A DNA stretch of 30,182 nt from Leptospira_B sp964571605 (GCA_964571605.1 CAZNCS010000022.1:1-30182), one strand, 5' to 3'. Counted from the stretch's first letter, positions 1 through 9,260 are shown. The notes: generated by a model from the sequence alone, not told the origin. Program-made: numbers and translations.

Positions 1-263
<263 letters not shown>

Positions 264-559
264 GCCGGCCTTACAGAGAGTCTCTGAACCGCCTGCTTTC
301 TCTCTGGGGAGAAAAAACAATCTCCGAAAAACCGGCTTTCAATCCGATATCCCGAAGGTTTACCCATACACAATGGGGTGGTTCCCGATATCCATTCAAA
401 ATATTTAGACCAGGCCCTAGTGTAAAGTAAAAAATCCTTCCGATTCCGAGACCAACTTATTCCAGTAGCCGAAATTGCTTGTTTTCTGAAAGGAAACCGA
501 AGGATGGTATCGAAACGTCCCCATCCATAAAAAAAAGGGTACGGAGAAAAATAGAGATT
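264..559. other. 296-bp divergent intergenic region between rimP and the lipoprotein gene
   Basis: No coding frame is convincing here. A 9-bp direct repeat CCGATATCC occurs at 344-352 and 385-393, in the rimP leader, on either side of a small CCCAT/ATGGG hairpin (about 363-377). Promoters of both genes must lie here, but I could not assign -35/-10 elements with confidence. Confidence 0.4.
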
Positions 560-1717
560 ATGCAAATTTCATTTATTTCGGAATCAAATCCCTCCAATCT
601 GCGCAAACTACTCCTAACAGGCACCCTTCTTCTACTATTTTCAATTTCATGTTCTAAGTTTAGAGTGGATGATTACAATCCATACCTTTACGGAAGAGTA
701 AAATTAGGAAAAGAGCTGAAAGAACTCCAGGTAAATATAGTCAACCGGGTTCCCACCAACGTCCCGAACCAAGTGGCCGTGGTTTCCGGATTAATTTACG
801 TTCCGGACTTCGAACAATCTTTGATCAAAGCATTTAACCCGGATGGTGATTTAAAATTCGTAATCGGAAACCCTAAAGACAAACAGTCCGAAAAAATAAA
901 AATCTATAATATCAAATTAGGTCGGATCGGACATGTTACGGTTTCCGATGGAGAGGATATTTTTGTCCAATCCAGAATTTCCAGAGAAGATGTAAAAACG
1001 GATAAAGCTCCCGAAAATATTTTCACCAAAAAATCAGGAGAATTCAAAACGGAAGTCGAAGAAGCGGTTCCTTCGGTAATTCTAAAAATCAACGATTCCG
1101 GAAAATTGATCCAAACGATTTACGCGGACGGAGTCGGAGGTTCGATTCCTTTCGGATACGTTGAAAGAATGGAGGCGGGCAATAACGATCTTCTATTTGT
1201 GTATCATAGATCCAACGCTGAAATGCGTTTGAGTATTTTCGACGAGGCTGGAAAATTAAAACAAAAATTGGATGCAAGCGATTTTAAAGAATCCTTAGGC
1301 AACCAGGATTCGAATACATGGTATGTGGATTCCATAATCGCACATGCCGACGGAGAATATGCATTAGGTTCTTTCAGCTTTTATGAAACGAAATCGGGAA
1401 GATTTAAAAATAGAAAAATTTTCCGTTATGACCTAAAAGAAAAAAGAATCACTCCGATCAAAGAAATCCAAGACCCTTCCGAAACCTTGTATTGGGTTTT
1501 AAATAATGATAATTTTTTCATTTGGGAAACGGAGGTGGAGGAAGGAAACTCCATCCGTTTACAGGTTCATGACGATGATGGAAATCACGTGAATAATATC
1601 CGTCTCAATTATCCTCCTCCCAGAGGACTTTGGAGAGAAACCTGGATGGATACGAACGATGAAATCTACTCCATGAAAATCAGAGCGGGTTATTTAGAAA
1701 TTCATAAGTGGAAATAA
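560..1717 (+). CDS. Putative lipoprotein with beta-propeller-like (NHL/6-bladed type) body
   Basis: The 385-residue product begins MQISFISESN and has a signal peptide with basic residue(s) near 15-16, a hydrophobic stretch LLLTGTLLLLFSIS and Cys31 as lipidation site (lipobox LFSISC). An upstream in-frame ATG at 479 would add 27 residues in front of the signal peptide, which is unlikely; a GGAGA lies 12 bases before 560. The mature protein has recurring patterns of about 45-60 residues (for example ILKINDSGKLIQTIYADG, RLSIFDEAGKLKQKLD, RLQVHDDDGNHVNNIRL) resembling the strands of a six-bladed propeller of NHL/TolB-like shape. It is probably an envelope-anchored protein of unknown ligand. The stop lies 10 bases before nnr, so the two are likely cotranscribed. 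Confidence 0.8.
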   Translation: MQISFISESNPSNLRKLLLTGTLLLLFSISCSKFRVDDYNPYLYGRVKLGKELKELQVNIVNRVPTNVPNQVAVVSGLIYVPDFEQSLIKAFNPDGDLKFVIGNPKDKQSEKIKIYNIKLGRIGHVTVSDGEDIFVQSRISREDVKTDKAPENIFTKKSGEFKTEVEEAVPSVILKINDSGKLIQTIYADGVGGSIPFGYVERMEAGNNDLLFVYHRSNAEMRLSIFDEAGKLKQKLDASDFKESLGNQDSNTWYVDSIIAHADGEYALGSFSFYETKSGRFKNRKIFRYDLKEKRITPIKEIQDPSETLYWVLNNDNFFIWETEVEEGNSIRLQVHDDDGNHVNNIRLNYPPPRGLWRETWMDTNDEIYSMKIRAGYLEIHKWK

Positions 1718-1727
1718 GGTCGCGAAC

Positions 1728-3182
1728 ATGAAGACCAAAGTTCTCTTTAGCGACTCGGAAAGTCGGGAATTGGATCGGATTACGATCCAAGAAAGAGGGC
1801 TCTCCGGCGTTTTACTGATGGGATTTGCGGCCCTTTCCGTATTCAAAACTTGGGAAAATCGTTTTCGACAATCATCAAAAACGATTCTTTTATGCGGATC
1901 GGGAAATAACGGAGGAGATGGATTGGCGCTCGCCCAATTTCTGAAGGCAGAAAGAATCCCTGTCGAAATTTATCATAAAACCGGAAACTTTTCGGAAGAA
2001 ACAAAATATTATAAAAATCTAACGGAATCTCTAGGAATTCACACTAAACCTTTGTCGGATTTTAACCATTCTATGGTGCAATCTGGAGATCTGATTGTGG
2101 ACGCTTTGCTCGGAACCGGGTTTAGAGGGTCCTTGGAAGGAGAAATTTCAAAAGCAGTTTCTGAAATCTCAAAAGTAAAGGAAAAATTCGGCGATTACTG
2201 TTTTGTTCTAAGTATCGATTCCGTTTCCGGCTATATTCCGGAAACAAAACCTCCTTTTCCTGCGGATGCATTGGCCGAAATCGGATCTCCCAAACTTGCA
2301 AACTTATTTTATCCGCTGGAGGAGGAGCAAAAATCTTTCCATCCGATCGGATTTTTGCGGGAAGAATTTCCCACATCCCAAAAGGCCTTTCTGAAAGCTC
2401 CTAAAGAAGAACTCTCCATTCGTTCGGAGAGAGAAAAAGATTCTCATAAATACAAAAACGGTTCTGCGATTTTTGTAGGAGGATCCGAAGGAATGTCGGG
2501 GGCTATCCTTTCTTCGGCCCTTGCTTTCCACGAATTAGGCGGAGGTATCTCTCAAATTCTAACCCCTTCTTCTTCTACACTTACAAAAGTTCTGAAAAAA
2601 GATCCTTCGTTTATGGTGGCCGATTTAAAAAATGTAAAGGACCCTTTCCAAGGCGGATTTGGTAAAAAAGCAAAAGTAATCGCAATCGGTCCCGGTCTCT
2701 CTAAATCAGATCTGCCTAAATTTCAATTTCCAAAAGATATAAAAATTATCTTAGACGCCGGAGCATTATCCGCGTATTCGGAAACTCTCTCACCGAATAC
2801 AATCCTAACTCCTCATTTGGGGGAATGGTCTTCGATTATAGGAAATTCTTATCCCGATTTATATTCCGCCCTGGATGACGCGAAAATTTGGGCCAAAGAA
2901 AAACAATGTTATTTGCTTCTGAAAGGATCCGTTTCCGTACTATTCTCCCCCGAAGGTTTTTCTTATTTCTGGGAATATAGGGAGCCCAAACTTGCAGTGA
3001 TGGGCACGGGAGATTTACTTGTAGGAATCCTTGCCTTCTATTTATCCCGAGGAGAAGAAATGACGGAGGCAGTTAGACTTTCCCAAAGCACCCTACTCTA
3101 CTGTGCTCGTTCCTGTAAGGGATATCCAACGGCAGGCAGAATGAGAAAAAAAATCAGGGACTTGGTTTCGCTCGAGGAATAA
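1728..3182 (+). CDS. nnr: Bifunctional NAD(P)H-hydrate epimerase / ADP-dependent dehydratase
   Basis: This cytoplasmic metabolite-repair enzyme restores damaged NADH/NADPH: the N-terminal YjeF domain epimerises the R hydrate to S, and the C-terminal ribokinase-like domain dehydrates the S form using ADP. In the 484 residues, the YjeF_N signature GSGNNGGDGLALAQFL is at about 57-72 and a divergent 'vDxPSG' loop (SIDSVSGYIP) near 165. The C-terminal domain shows GPGLSKSD, ILTPHLGEWSSIIG, LLKGSVSVLF and the nucleotide/anion-hole motif GTGDLLVG. The length matches the fused family. The start ATG has AAGG 8 bases upstream, overlapping the stop codon of the preceding lipoprotein gene, which suggests an operon. 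Confidence 0.93.
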   Translation: MKTKVLFSDSESRELDRITIQERGLSGVLLMGFAALSVFKTWENRFRQSSKTILLCGSGNNGGDGLALAQFLKAERIPVEIYHKTGNFSEETKYYKNLTESLGIHTKPLSDFNHSMVQSGDLIVDALLGTGFRGSLEGEISKAVSEISKVKEKFGDYCFVLSIDSVSGYIPETKPPFPADALAEIGSPKLANLFYPLEEEQKSFHPIGFLREEFPTSQKAFLKAPKEELSIRSEREKDSHKYKNGSAIFVGGSEGMSGAILSSALAFHELGGGISQILTPSSSTLTKVLKKDPSFMVADLKNVKDPFQGGFGKKAKVIAIGPGLSKSDLPKFQFPKDIKIILDAGALSAYSETLSPNTILTPHLGEWSSIIGNSYPDLYSALDDAKIWAKEKQCYLLLKGSVSVLFSPEGFSYFWEYREPKLAVMGTGDLLVGILAFYLSRGEEMTEAVRLSQSTLLYCARSCKGYPTAGRMRKKIRDLVSLEE

Positions 3183-3240
3183 GGAAAATTCACGCAGCGC
3201 ACAGAAGAATAGAGCACATAGAGTTCGGAAAAAGATTAGG

Positions 3241-3267
3241 TCACGCAGAGACGCCAAGGCGCAGAGG
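3241..3267 (+). repeat. 'tcacgcagag...gcgcagagg' intergenic repeat, copy 1
   Basis: This 27-base element is the inverse of the copy at 3571-3597, with three mismatches. It lies between the convergent ends of nnr and the small membrane gene. A truncated relative (ttcacgcagcgcacag) begins at 3189. Short GCAGAG-rich repeats of this kind are widespread in intergenic DNA of several phyla and are of unknown function. Confidence 0.75.
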
Positions 3268-3275
3268 GATTGGTT

Positions 3276-3479
3276 TTATTTTTCCGTTCTCATTTTGTGA
3301 AGCCATAAGTAAATCGTCCAAACTGCAGTTACGATAAATACAATCGTAATCGGCAGACGATAATGCAGAAAAAAATCGCGAAAATACGCTCCTACTAAGA
3401 CGTAAATGGAAGCAACACAGAGTTTGAATATTATAAATTCTGCGTTGGACCATCTCGTTTGGGCTCTAAAAAAGTTCAT
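3276..3479 (-). CDS. Small two-helix membrane protein, uncharacterised
   Basis: The 67-residue product has two probable membrane helices (FIIFKLCVASIYVLVGAYF at about 15-33 and LPITIVFIVTAVWTIYLWL at about 42-60) joined by a short loop, with a basic C-terminus. A good ribosome-binding site (GAGAGGA about 6 bases before ATG) supports it as a real gene. I recognise no family. It is the only gene inside an inverted pair of GCAGAG-type repeats (3241-3267 and 3571-3597). The overlapping minus-strand frame that starts at 3453 has no such features and is a shadow. An inner-membrane location is inferred. Confidence 0.7.
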   Translation of the reverse strand: MNFFRAQTRWSNAEFIIFKLCVASIYVLVGAYFRDFFLHYRLPITIVFIVTAVWTIYLWLHKMRTEK

Positions 3480-3570
3480 ATTTGATCCTCTCTGATATTT
3501 TAAAAGCGAAAGATCCGTAAAGTAACCCAGGCGATCTGGAAATCAATGATTTCCTGTTTTCCCTTTCCTA

Positions 3571-3597
3571 CCTCTGCGTCTTTGCGCCTCTGCGTGA
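3571..3597 (-). repeat. 'cctctgcgtctttgcgcctctgcgtga' repeat, copy 2 (inverted)
   Basis: This is the inverted partner of the element at 3241-3267; 24 of 27 positions match after reverse complementing. It lies between the start of the small membrane gene and the 3' end of the CDGSH gene. Confidence 0.78.
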
Positions 3598-3635
3598 AAC
3601 TGAAAACCTCGTTCTATTCTTTGCGTCACTATAAC

Positions 3636-4262
3636 CTAAGCCTGAAACCCGTTCGTCTTATGAGTTCCGTCACAATAGGGTTTATTAGAAGAACCGCCGC
3701 AACGACAAAGATACGTTTCTGTAGTTCGGTTGATCGTATGCCCCGTCCCGGAACAAATTTCCAAATTTCCCGTAACCTTTAATGACCCGTTTTTGGTGGG
3801 TTTGATTGTAAGTTTGCCATTTCGTATTTCAAGCGGTTTGGAATCTTGGATAGCAGGTTCGCCGGTGGATTTAAAACCGATTGTTGCATGACTCGAGTCG
3901 CAGAACGGTTTATTTGCAGAAGCTCCACATCTGCAAAGCGTTAGACGAAATTCAGATCCTACTCCATCCAATTCTATATCCGCGTGAAATGCAAGAGGCC
4001 CGTTCTCTCGAATGCGAACTACATTGACCAAAGGAGCAGATTCGGACAGAGTTTTGTCCTCGGTTTCGAATTGTATCGCTCCCGAAGGACAATTGAGAGC
4101 TAACCCTAGATTCTCCTCGGGAGTTGCTCTATCCGGATAAATCCATTCTCCATCCACATTCGGAACGAACACATCGGGGCGACTCAAAACACAATTACGG
4201 GAATGGATGCATTTTTTGCCATCAAAGAGAATTGTACTTTTTTGACCTTTTACTGTTTCCAT
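3636..4262 (-). CDS. Ferredoxin-like plus double CDGSH iron-sulfur protein
   Basis: The 208-residue cytoplasmic protein has three apparent Fe-S modules. Residues 8-68 resemble the divergent Fer4_19-type domain (CIHSRNCVLSRPDVFVP then ALNCPSGAIQF). Two CDGSH zinc-finger-like motifs follow: C110-x-C112, C121-D-x-x-H125 (CRCGASANKPFCDSSH) and C186-x-C188, C197-D-x-x-H201 (CRCGGSSNKPYCDGTH). In known CDGSH proteins the 3Cys-1His set holds a redox-active 2Fe-2S cluster, and all eight ligands are present here. The role is probably electron or cluster transfer; no partner gene is adjacent. An AGGCGGA sequence precedes the ATG. It diverges from the gene at 4460 across a 197-bp promoter region that holds a perfect 14-bp palindrome. 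Confidence 0.88.
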   Translation of the reverse strand: METVKGQKSTILFDGKKCIHSRNCVLSRPDVFVPNVDGEWIYPDRATPEENLGLALNCPSGAIQFETEDKTLSESAPLVNVVRIRENGPLAFHADIELDGVGSEFRLTLCRCGASANKPFCDSSHATIGFKSTGEPAIQDSKPLEIRNGKLTIKPTKNGSLKVTGNLEICSGTGHTINRTTETYLCRCGGSSNKPYCDGTHKTNGFQA

Positions 4263-4362
4263 TTTTTTATCCGCCTAATTTCAAAAATTCGCCACTAAGA
4301 TCGAGAGTATGAAGGATTCTTTTTCTTCTGCAAGCAGGACTTTTCCTAAATTGATTTTTTTG

Positions 4363-4376
4363 GAATGCTTGCATTC
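4363..4376. promoter_or_regulatory. Perfect palindrome GAATGCTTGCATTC in divergent promoter
   Basis: The arms GAATGC/GCATTC form an uninterrupted 14-bp palindrome between the CDGSH gene (minus) and the small membrane-protein gene (plus). The placement and symmetry fit a dimeric repressor site. I do not recognise the cognate regulator. Confidence 0.35.
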
Positions 4377-4459
4377 TTTACGGCAAGAGTATAACTTATT
4401 CTAAATCGGATCGTTTCTGAACCGGATCGCTTGGATTCAGAAAAAGCCAGGAAAAAAAG

Positions 4460-5056
4460 ATGAGCAAAGGGTATTATTCACGTTCTCCCGAAGAATTCAA
4501 AGAGTTCCTGCAAAAAAAAAGGGATGGTGATAAAGGTAAAACCCGTACTCGATTGATTTTATTTTTCGATGTGATCCTTCTTCTTTTTATTTTTGCAGTA
4601 GTTGCTAGATTATTAAATCCGATCGCCTTTACCGGTCAGTCCGAATCGAAAGAAATCCGCCTGAGAAATCTTCAGCTCAGATTGACTGCCGATCGGGAAT
4701 CGGGAAAAGAATTGCCCACCTTCTTCTTATTTTTTAAGAACCCAGGAGCGGAAACTGGAACCTTTCCGGAAAAAAACGAAACAGTACAAATTAAAATTTT
4801 AACAGGAGAGGGCTTAAATTGTTTCTCAGACACTCTAAAGATTCCGGAGAAAAAAATAGAACCCGGTAAAGCAGAATTTTATAGATACGAGCCGGATTCA
4901 AATTTGGCAACCACCCTTCCTCTCGAATGTAAGACCCCTACTAAATCAATTTTAAATAATATTACGAAAGTGTTCCGCCCGGAAAAAAAGCGGAAAGTTT
5001 TACTGGAAATACTTCGTGATAAACAAAATGTCTCTCTGGAAATTCCGAACTTTTAA
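4460..5056 (+). CDS. Single-pass membrane-anchored protein, uncharacterised
   Basis: The 198-residue product has a charged cytoplasmic N-terminus (residues 1-31, rich in K/R/E), one strong membrane helix (LILFFDVILLLFIFAVVARLL at about 32-52) and an external domain of about 140 residues with beta-strand-like alternation and two cysteines (NCFSD and LECKT) that could form a disulfide. AGGA lies 8 bases before the ATG. It is followed after 8 bases by a small gene on the same strand, so the two probably form an operon. I do not recognise the family. Confidence 0.78.
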   Translation: MSKGYYSRSPEEFKEFLQKKRDGDKGKTRTRLILFFDVILLLFIFAVVARLLNPIAFTGQSESKEIRLRNLQLRLTADRESGKELPTFFLFFKNPGAETGTFPEKNETVQIKILTGEGLNCFSDTLKIPEKKIEPGKAEFYRYEPDSNLATTLPLECKTPTKSILNNITKVFRPEKKRKVLLEILRDKQNVSLEIPNF

Positions 5057-5064
5057 GGCAGAAT

Positions 5065-5301
5065 ATGAACGAAGAAATAAACGCTCTCAATAAAATCGTA
5101 GCTATAGTGGACGAAAAAGCATCTCTTTTCAAAAAAGATTGGAGCACTATGCCTAAAATCCGCGCCGTTACCGAGAAAAAATTGCTCCTGGATTTGATAG
5201 ACAATGCGATGCAACTCGCAAAAAACGTCCGACCTTCTCCTGTGGATCTTTTAGGCGATTTACAAAAATTAAAGCAGGAATTCAATCGCCTTCCGATTTA
5301 G
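5065..5301 (+). CDS. Small helical protein, uncharacterised
   Basis: The 78-residue product is predicted to be almost entirely alpha-helical, with heptad-like leucine/isoleucine spacing (INALNKIVAIVDEKASLF, LLLDLIDNAMQLAK, LLGDLQKLKQEFNRL) and no signal peptide or membrane segment. AAGG overlapping the previous stop region serves as ribosome-binding site. It probably partners the membrane-anchored protein encoded 8 bases upstream, but this is inferred from position only. It is convergent with namZ, with 6 bases between their stops. Confidence 0.7.
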   Translation: MNEEINALNKIVAIVDEKASLFKKDWSTMPKIRAVTEKKLLLDLIDNAMQLAKNVRPSPVDLLGDLQKLKQEFNRLPI

Positions 5302-5307
5302 AAGATT

Positions 5308-6483
5308 CTATCGGTAAGAACGAATCTCCTTCTTCCATTTTTGCTCTGTATCTTCCAGGTATTCTTTGATTTCAGGATAGCTATGTTTGCCGTCCAAATA
5401 TTCCAAAAGAAATGTATCTCCCACCAAAAGTTGGATAGCGGGAAGGTCCGAACGAAATTCATATGGGCCCTGTAAAAATTCGAAATCATTCGGATAGAAT
5501 TCTCCGATCGTTCGGACAAAATGCAAACCGAACAGAAGACTGTGAAATTTTTTCGGTTTGTCCAATAGAAGTTGGAAACCTCCGCAGACTTTTCCGGAAT
5601 GTTTATGAAACGTTGGAATAAATTTAAGAGGACGTAGACGAAAAATTCCTTTTTGTTTTTCTTCCAATTTTTGTACGAGACTCGTATCCGAATCGTTTAT
5701 ATAAGGTGAACCGAATATTTCAAAAGGACGAGTGGTTCCCCTTCCTTCCGAAAGATTGGTTCCTTCCAAAAGACAAAGCCCGGAATATACAAAACAAGTT
5801 GTTTGAGCTGGAATATTTGGCGAAGGAGGAACCCAAAGGAAAGGATCGAATTTTTTAGAATAAAGACGAATCCGAAACAAATCCAAGTCGAGAGAGAATT
5901 TGTCTTTATAATATTCCAATAATCCTCCCGTTGAAAGTCCGTGACGATGTAATGTCCCTTCCACACCTACAAAAGAAGAATATTTAGTTTCTAGAGGAGA
6001 ACCTTCCACATTCTTCCCCGCCGGATTGGGAGAATCGATAACTACGATTTTAATTTTATTTTTTCCGGTTTTGGAAATCCGATCCGCCGCGATCATCGCA
6101 TACAATGCGGTAGTTAAAAATGTATAATAACGTGCTCCCACATCTCGTATATCGATAAGAAGTGTGTCTATACCGCTCAATGCTTCTGAACTCGGCACCA
6201 AACTATCTTCCGAATCTCCGTAAAGATTTAAGACCTGCGTATCACCTAAATCATACAAAAGACCGTTTCCCGAAATCTGGTCTTGTAATTCCGCAAAGAG
6301 CCCATGCTCCGGTAAAAAAAGCTTTTTAAGTCCGTATTTTTTTTGGATTGTGCGGAAATGATAGTCTCCACTCCAACCATAGGCGCTTTGGTTGGTGAGC
6401 ATTCCGATGGAAGCGTTTTTGAGTAAGAAGTCAGTCTTCTTCATTTTGTTTTGAAGTTTTTCGGGAAGAATATACCGAGTCAA
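5308..6483 (-). CDS. namZ: DUF1343 / NamZ-type exo-beta-N-acetylmuramidase
   Basis: NamZ enzymes remove terminal N-acetylmuramic acid from peptidoglycan fragments for cell-wall recycling. The 391 residues contain the DUF1343 landmarks in order: IGMLTNQSAYG near 26-36, LFLPEHGLFAE at about 55-65 (the family PEHG), VLNLYGD, a LLIDIRDVGARYYTFLTTAL block, IDSPNPAGKNVEG, SFVGVEGTLHRHGLSTGGLLEYY and LLEGTNLSEGRGTTRPFE. No clear signal peptide is visible, so a cytoplasmic location is possible. The upstream end is uncertain: the longest frame uses TTG at 6483, while an ATG at 6444 gives MKKTDFLLKN; neither has a convincing ribosome-binding site. No other recycling genes are visible nearby. The family call is firm and the exact substrate is inferred. 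Confidence 0.85.
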   Translation of the reverse strand: MTRYILPEKLQNKMKKTDFLLKNASIGMLTNQSAYGWSGDYHFRTIQKKYGLKKLFLPEHGLFAELQDQISGNGLLYDLGDTQVLNLYGDSEDSLVPSSEALSGIDTLLIDIRDVGARYYTFLTTALYAMIAADRISKTGKNKIKIVVIDSPNPAGKNVEGSPLETKYSSFVGVEGTLHRHGLSTGGLLEYYKDKFSLDLDLFRIRLYSKKFDPFLWVPPSPNIPAQTTCFVYSGLCLLEGTNLSEGRGTTRPFEIFGSPYINDSDTSLVQKLEEKQKGIFRLRPLKFIPTFHKHSGKVCGGFQLLLDKPKKFHSLLFGLHFVRTIGEFYPNDFEFLQGPYEFRSDLPAIQLLVGDTFLLEYLDGKHSYPEIKEYLEDTEQKWKKEIRSYR

Positions 6484-6646
6484 GCAAGACTAAAAAGTCC
6501 CGATTTAAGTCGGGCAGATCCCTGGTTCCGATTACGTATCCTTAGATTCAAAACGGAAGATCGTTTTTAATTGGAAGTTTAGAAAAAGAGTTTCCCTTCT
6601 CGGCGAAGGATAGTTTTCTTCTTAATTTGCTCCACATAGCGATAGT

Positions 6647-9181
6647 ATGGCATTAGACACAAGCGTACCAAATCAAAAAGTCACCGTTAAAGCAGGCTCG
6701 GTTTTATTTCCGGAAGGATCCGCAGCCAATTCTCTCAATGTTTTGCACAGTGGGAGTTTACGCTATCTGATCGACGCGCCGGGCGGTCGAAAATTGGAAT
6801 TATTTAAACTTTCCGGGGCCAATCTTACTCCAGGGGCGACCGCATTATTCGCTTCCGGACGTTATCCTTATACTATTGTCGCAGAACAAGATTGTGTTTT
6901 ATCCACGTATGTTATGTCGCAGGCGACAGTATCCCGGTCTCTCGCGGCGAGAAGTTCCTTAGGAATCATGGTGGGACGTTCTCTTTTAAAAGAGATTACG
7001 GAAGTTTTTAAAAAGGCAAACCAACTCCGTAAAATCGCGTCGGACATGGAAAAAACCAACGATAATCTTTCTTTATTATATTATCAATTTAATCCGAGCG
7101 TTTTTCCGGATATTAAACCGGGGCAACCCATCGCGGATCCTAGCGCAGAAATCGTGGATTCAGTTCTACGACTCTCCAGAGAAAATCTAAAACATTTTTT
7201 CGATAATGGCGGGATTCTTCCCGAAAGACCGACCAGCATTTATGTGGATGAAGATCATTCCCAACAACTTGGTAAATATTACTCGGAAGAAATCGAATTC
7301 CAAGACGGAGAATTCAATTTTGTTCGGAAAGTAATTCTTGCGGATCCCAATCTTTTGGCCCAATTATTCGCACCGGATCCCGCTATGGTTTCTTATATTT
7401 GCGAAAAATTGGGGAAAGTGCAAAACGACCTGACCGGATCCGCTCAAGGAATTTTGGAAGAAGTAGACGAAGCATTTCGCCTTCTTCTCGCCGGACCGGA
7501 AAGTCTGACCGAAAAATATTTTCTGATTCTGGACATGGCGGCTAACGGATATGCTACCGCTCCTCCCGAATTCGTAGTTCCTATTTTGCAAATTGTTTCC
7601 CAAAAGATAGAAAGGGCACTTGCAGGGCACCAGGCACTTTTTGGTTCAGCGGTTCCGAATCCTTCTCCGAGTATTAAACCTTTCTTGGAAAAAACGGCGG
7701 GACTCGCAAAAAAATTCGAATCCTCACTTCCTTCCACTAAAGCCTCGTCCAACGGCGGTGGGATCTCTGTGGATGATTCCGCGGATGCAACTGCAATTCG
7801 GAAAGAATTGGCCAATTCCGCCTCTTCGATCATCCAATTTTCCGGAATGGGTGGAGACGCTATAAAAGAATTTTCCGCGATGATGGTAAAACTCAAATCG
7901 TTAAAAAATCCGTTGGATTCGGATAACGATACGAGAAAATTGAGACGATCTATTACAAAAACATACTTTGATATCTATGCGGCTTGTTTTCAAAAATACG
8001 TAAATAGCAACAAAACCGTCCCTAAACCGGTAGACTTGATGTTGAAATACGGATTTTTCGACGAAACTCTTTTGGACGATTCCCAACTTGTGTTTATGTC
8101 CACGTTTAAAGACGCGATTTCATCCGTTTCGGATATTCCGGTTCATTACGGAACCGAATGGTTGGAAAAAATTTATAAACGAGAGACTCCTACTTCTTTG
8201 GACGAACTCGGACAGAACTTCTTCGATAAAGTAAAAATGGACAATCGAAACGCCGTTTTCAAAAAGGAATCCGATCTTCCTCCTGATATAGACAATCCGG
8301 AAGCTAGATTGAAATTCGAATTTGGAGCCATGTACGAGGCAAACGTTCGATTGACTACCGGTTCCTTGGCGACTTATCTTCCGATTCTCACTAAGTATCA
8401 TTCCCAGATTCCATTAGGAAAAGCATATGTAACAAAAAAAATGCTTACGGATACGATACAAACTATCATGGCTACTGACTTCTCAGTATTCAATCGAGAA
8501 GTCATTTATAATAACCCGGAAATGGGGATTAATAAAGAATTCATCCAAAGAGCAATCATTCCAGACTTTGTAGTAGTTCCTTCTATCGGAAGTAAAATCA
8601 TGATGTGGCAGGAACTTTCTATCCATAGAGGATCCGGCTCCAAAGAAAGTAGAGGAAGAATCGTGCTACCGGTTTTCGTACAAGGAGATTTAAAATCCCT
8701 TTTGATAGACGCTTTTGCCGCATTCCGTTGGGAACTTTGCAAAAGTATTCTAGGACCGGAATGGAATAATGTGGGAAATCCTTCGATCACTGCAGACTAT
8801 ATGGACTATGTTCAATTTTATAAAAAGAACAAAGACCTTTCCATAGAAATTAAAGAAAAACTGGCGGCAGAATTCAAACGATTCCGGAGTGAAAGAGATA
8901 TTTTTGCAAACGATTACCAGCTTTGGATCAAGTACGAAGCAGAAGGTGTACAACGATTAAATCGTGTCGTACGAAGCATTTTTTACAGACATATTCCTTT
9001 CTCTCGACCTATCCGGGAAAAAGTTTCGAAAATGCCTGCATTCGGCGAAATCAATAACCGATTCATCAATATCCGAAGTAGGAAATTTACCGAATTGGAA
9101 AACAGATACAAAAAATATATCAATGCTCTCGGAACTTTACCGGATCCATTGAGAGAGAACTTAGAATTCTATCGAGTCTGA
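6647..9181 (+). CDS. Large protein with cyclic-nucleotide-binding-like N-terminus
   Basis: The 844-residue product begins with a region of about 110 residues that fits a degenerate cyclic-nucleotide-binding beta-roll (VTVKAGSVLFPEGSAANSLNVLHSGSLRYLI, then TPGATALFASGRYPYTIVAEQDCVLSTYV). The usual phosphate-binding cassette with its conserved Arg is not obvious, so ligand binding is doubtful. The remaining 700 or so residues are mainly helical, without membrane segments or known motifs, and contain a low-complexity linker near 350-385 (SSLPSTKASSNGGGISVDDS). It seems to be a monocistronic gene, with a weak ribosome-binding site. Such proteins occur in spirochaetes without an assigned role. A structural or signalling function is possible but not shown. 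Confidence 0.82.
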   Translation: MALDTSVPNQKVTVKAGSVLFPEGSAANSLNVLHSGSLRYLIDAPGGRKLELFKLSGANLTPGATALFASGRYPYTIVAEQDCVLSTYVMSQATVSRSLAARSSLGIMVGRSLLKEITEVFKKANQLRKIASDMEKTNDNLSLLYYQFNPSVFPDIKPGQPIADPSAEIVDSVLRLSRENLKHFFDNGGILPERPTSIYVDEDHSQQLGKYYSEEIEFQDGEFNFVRKVILADPNLLAQLFAPDPAMVSYICEKLGKVQNDLTGSAQGILEEVDEAFRLLLAGPESLTEKYFLILDMAANGYATAPPEFVVPILQIVSQKIERALAGHQALFGSAVPNPSPSIKPFLEKTAGLAKKFESSLPSTKASSNGGGISVDDSADATAIRKELANSASSIIQFSGMGGDAIKEFSAMMVKLKSLKNPLDSDNDTRKLRRSITKTYFDIYAACFQKYVNSNKTVPKPVDLMLKYGFFDETLLDDSQLVFMSTFKDAISSVSDIPVHYGTEWLEKIYKRETPTSLDELGQNFFDKVKMDNRNAVFKKESDLPPDIDNPEARLKFEFGAMYEANVRLTTGSLATYLPILTKYHSQIPLGKAYVTKKMLTDTIQTIMATDFSVFNREVIYNNPEMGINKEFIQRAIIPDFVVVPSIGSKIMMWQELSIHRGSGSKESRGRIVLPVFVQGDLKSLLIDAFAAFRWELCKSILGPEWNNVGNPSITADYMDYVQFYKKNKDLSIEIKEKLAAEFKRFRSERDIFANDYQLWIKYEAEGVQRLNRVVRSIFYRHIPFSRPIREKVSKMPAFGEINNRFINIRSRKFTELENRYKKYINALGTLPDPLRENLEFYRV

Positions 9182-9235
9182 TCGGTTCACGCGTAGCTCG
9201 CGATGGTACTGAAAGTTTTGGGCACTCGTTTTTGG

Positions 9236-9260
9236 CACGCAGAGGCGCGAAGGCGCAGAG
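9236..9260 (+). repeat. GCAGAG-type intergenic repeat, copy 3
   Basis: The sequence cacgcagaggcgcgaaggcgcagag matches the elements at 3241 and 3571 (reverse complement) with few changes. It is in the same orientation as copy 1. Confidence 0.75.

Noticed and set aside
3546..3782. Plus-strand frame of 78 codons
   Set aside because: It reads through the GCAGAG-type repeat and antisense to the CDGSH gene; it is a chance frame.
6500..6515. CCCGA-tttaag-TCGGG hairpin upstream of namZ
   Set aside because: Only a 5-bp stem, and in the minus direction the U-run follows at a distance; it is too weak to call a terminator, and no upstream gene on that strand needs one.
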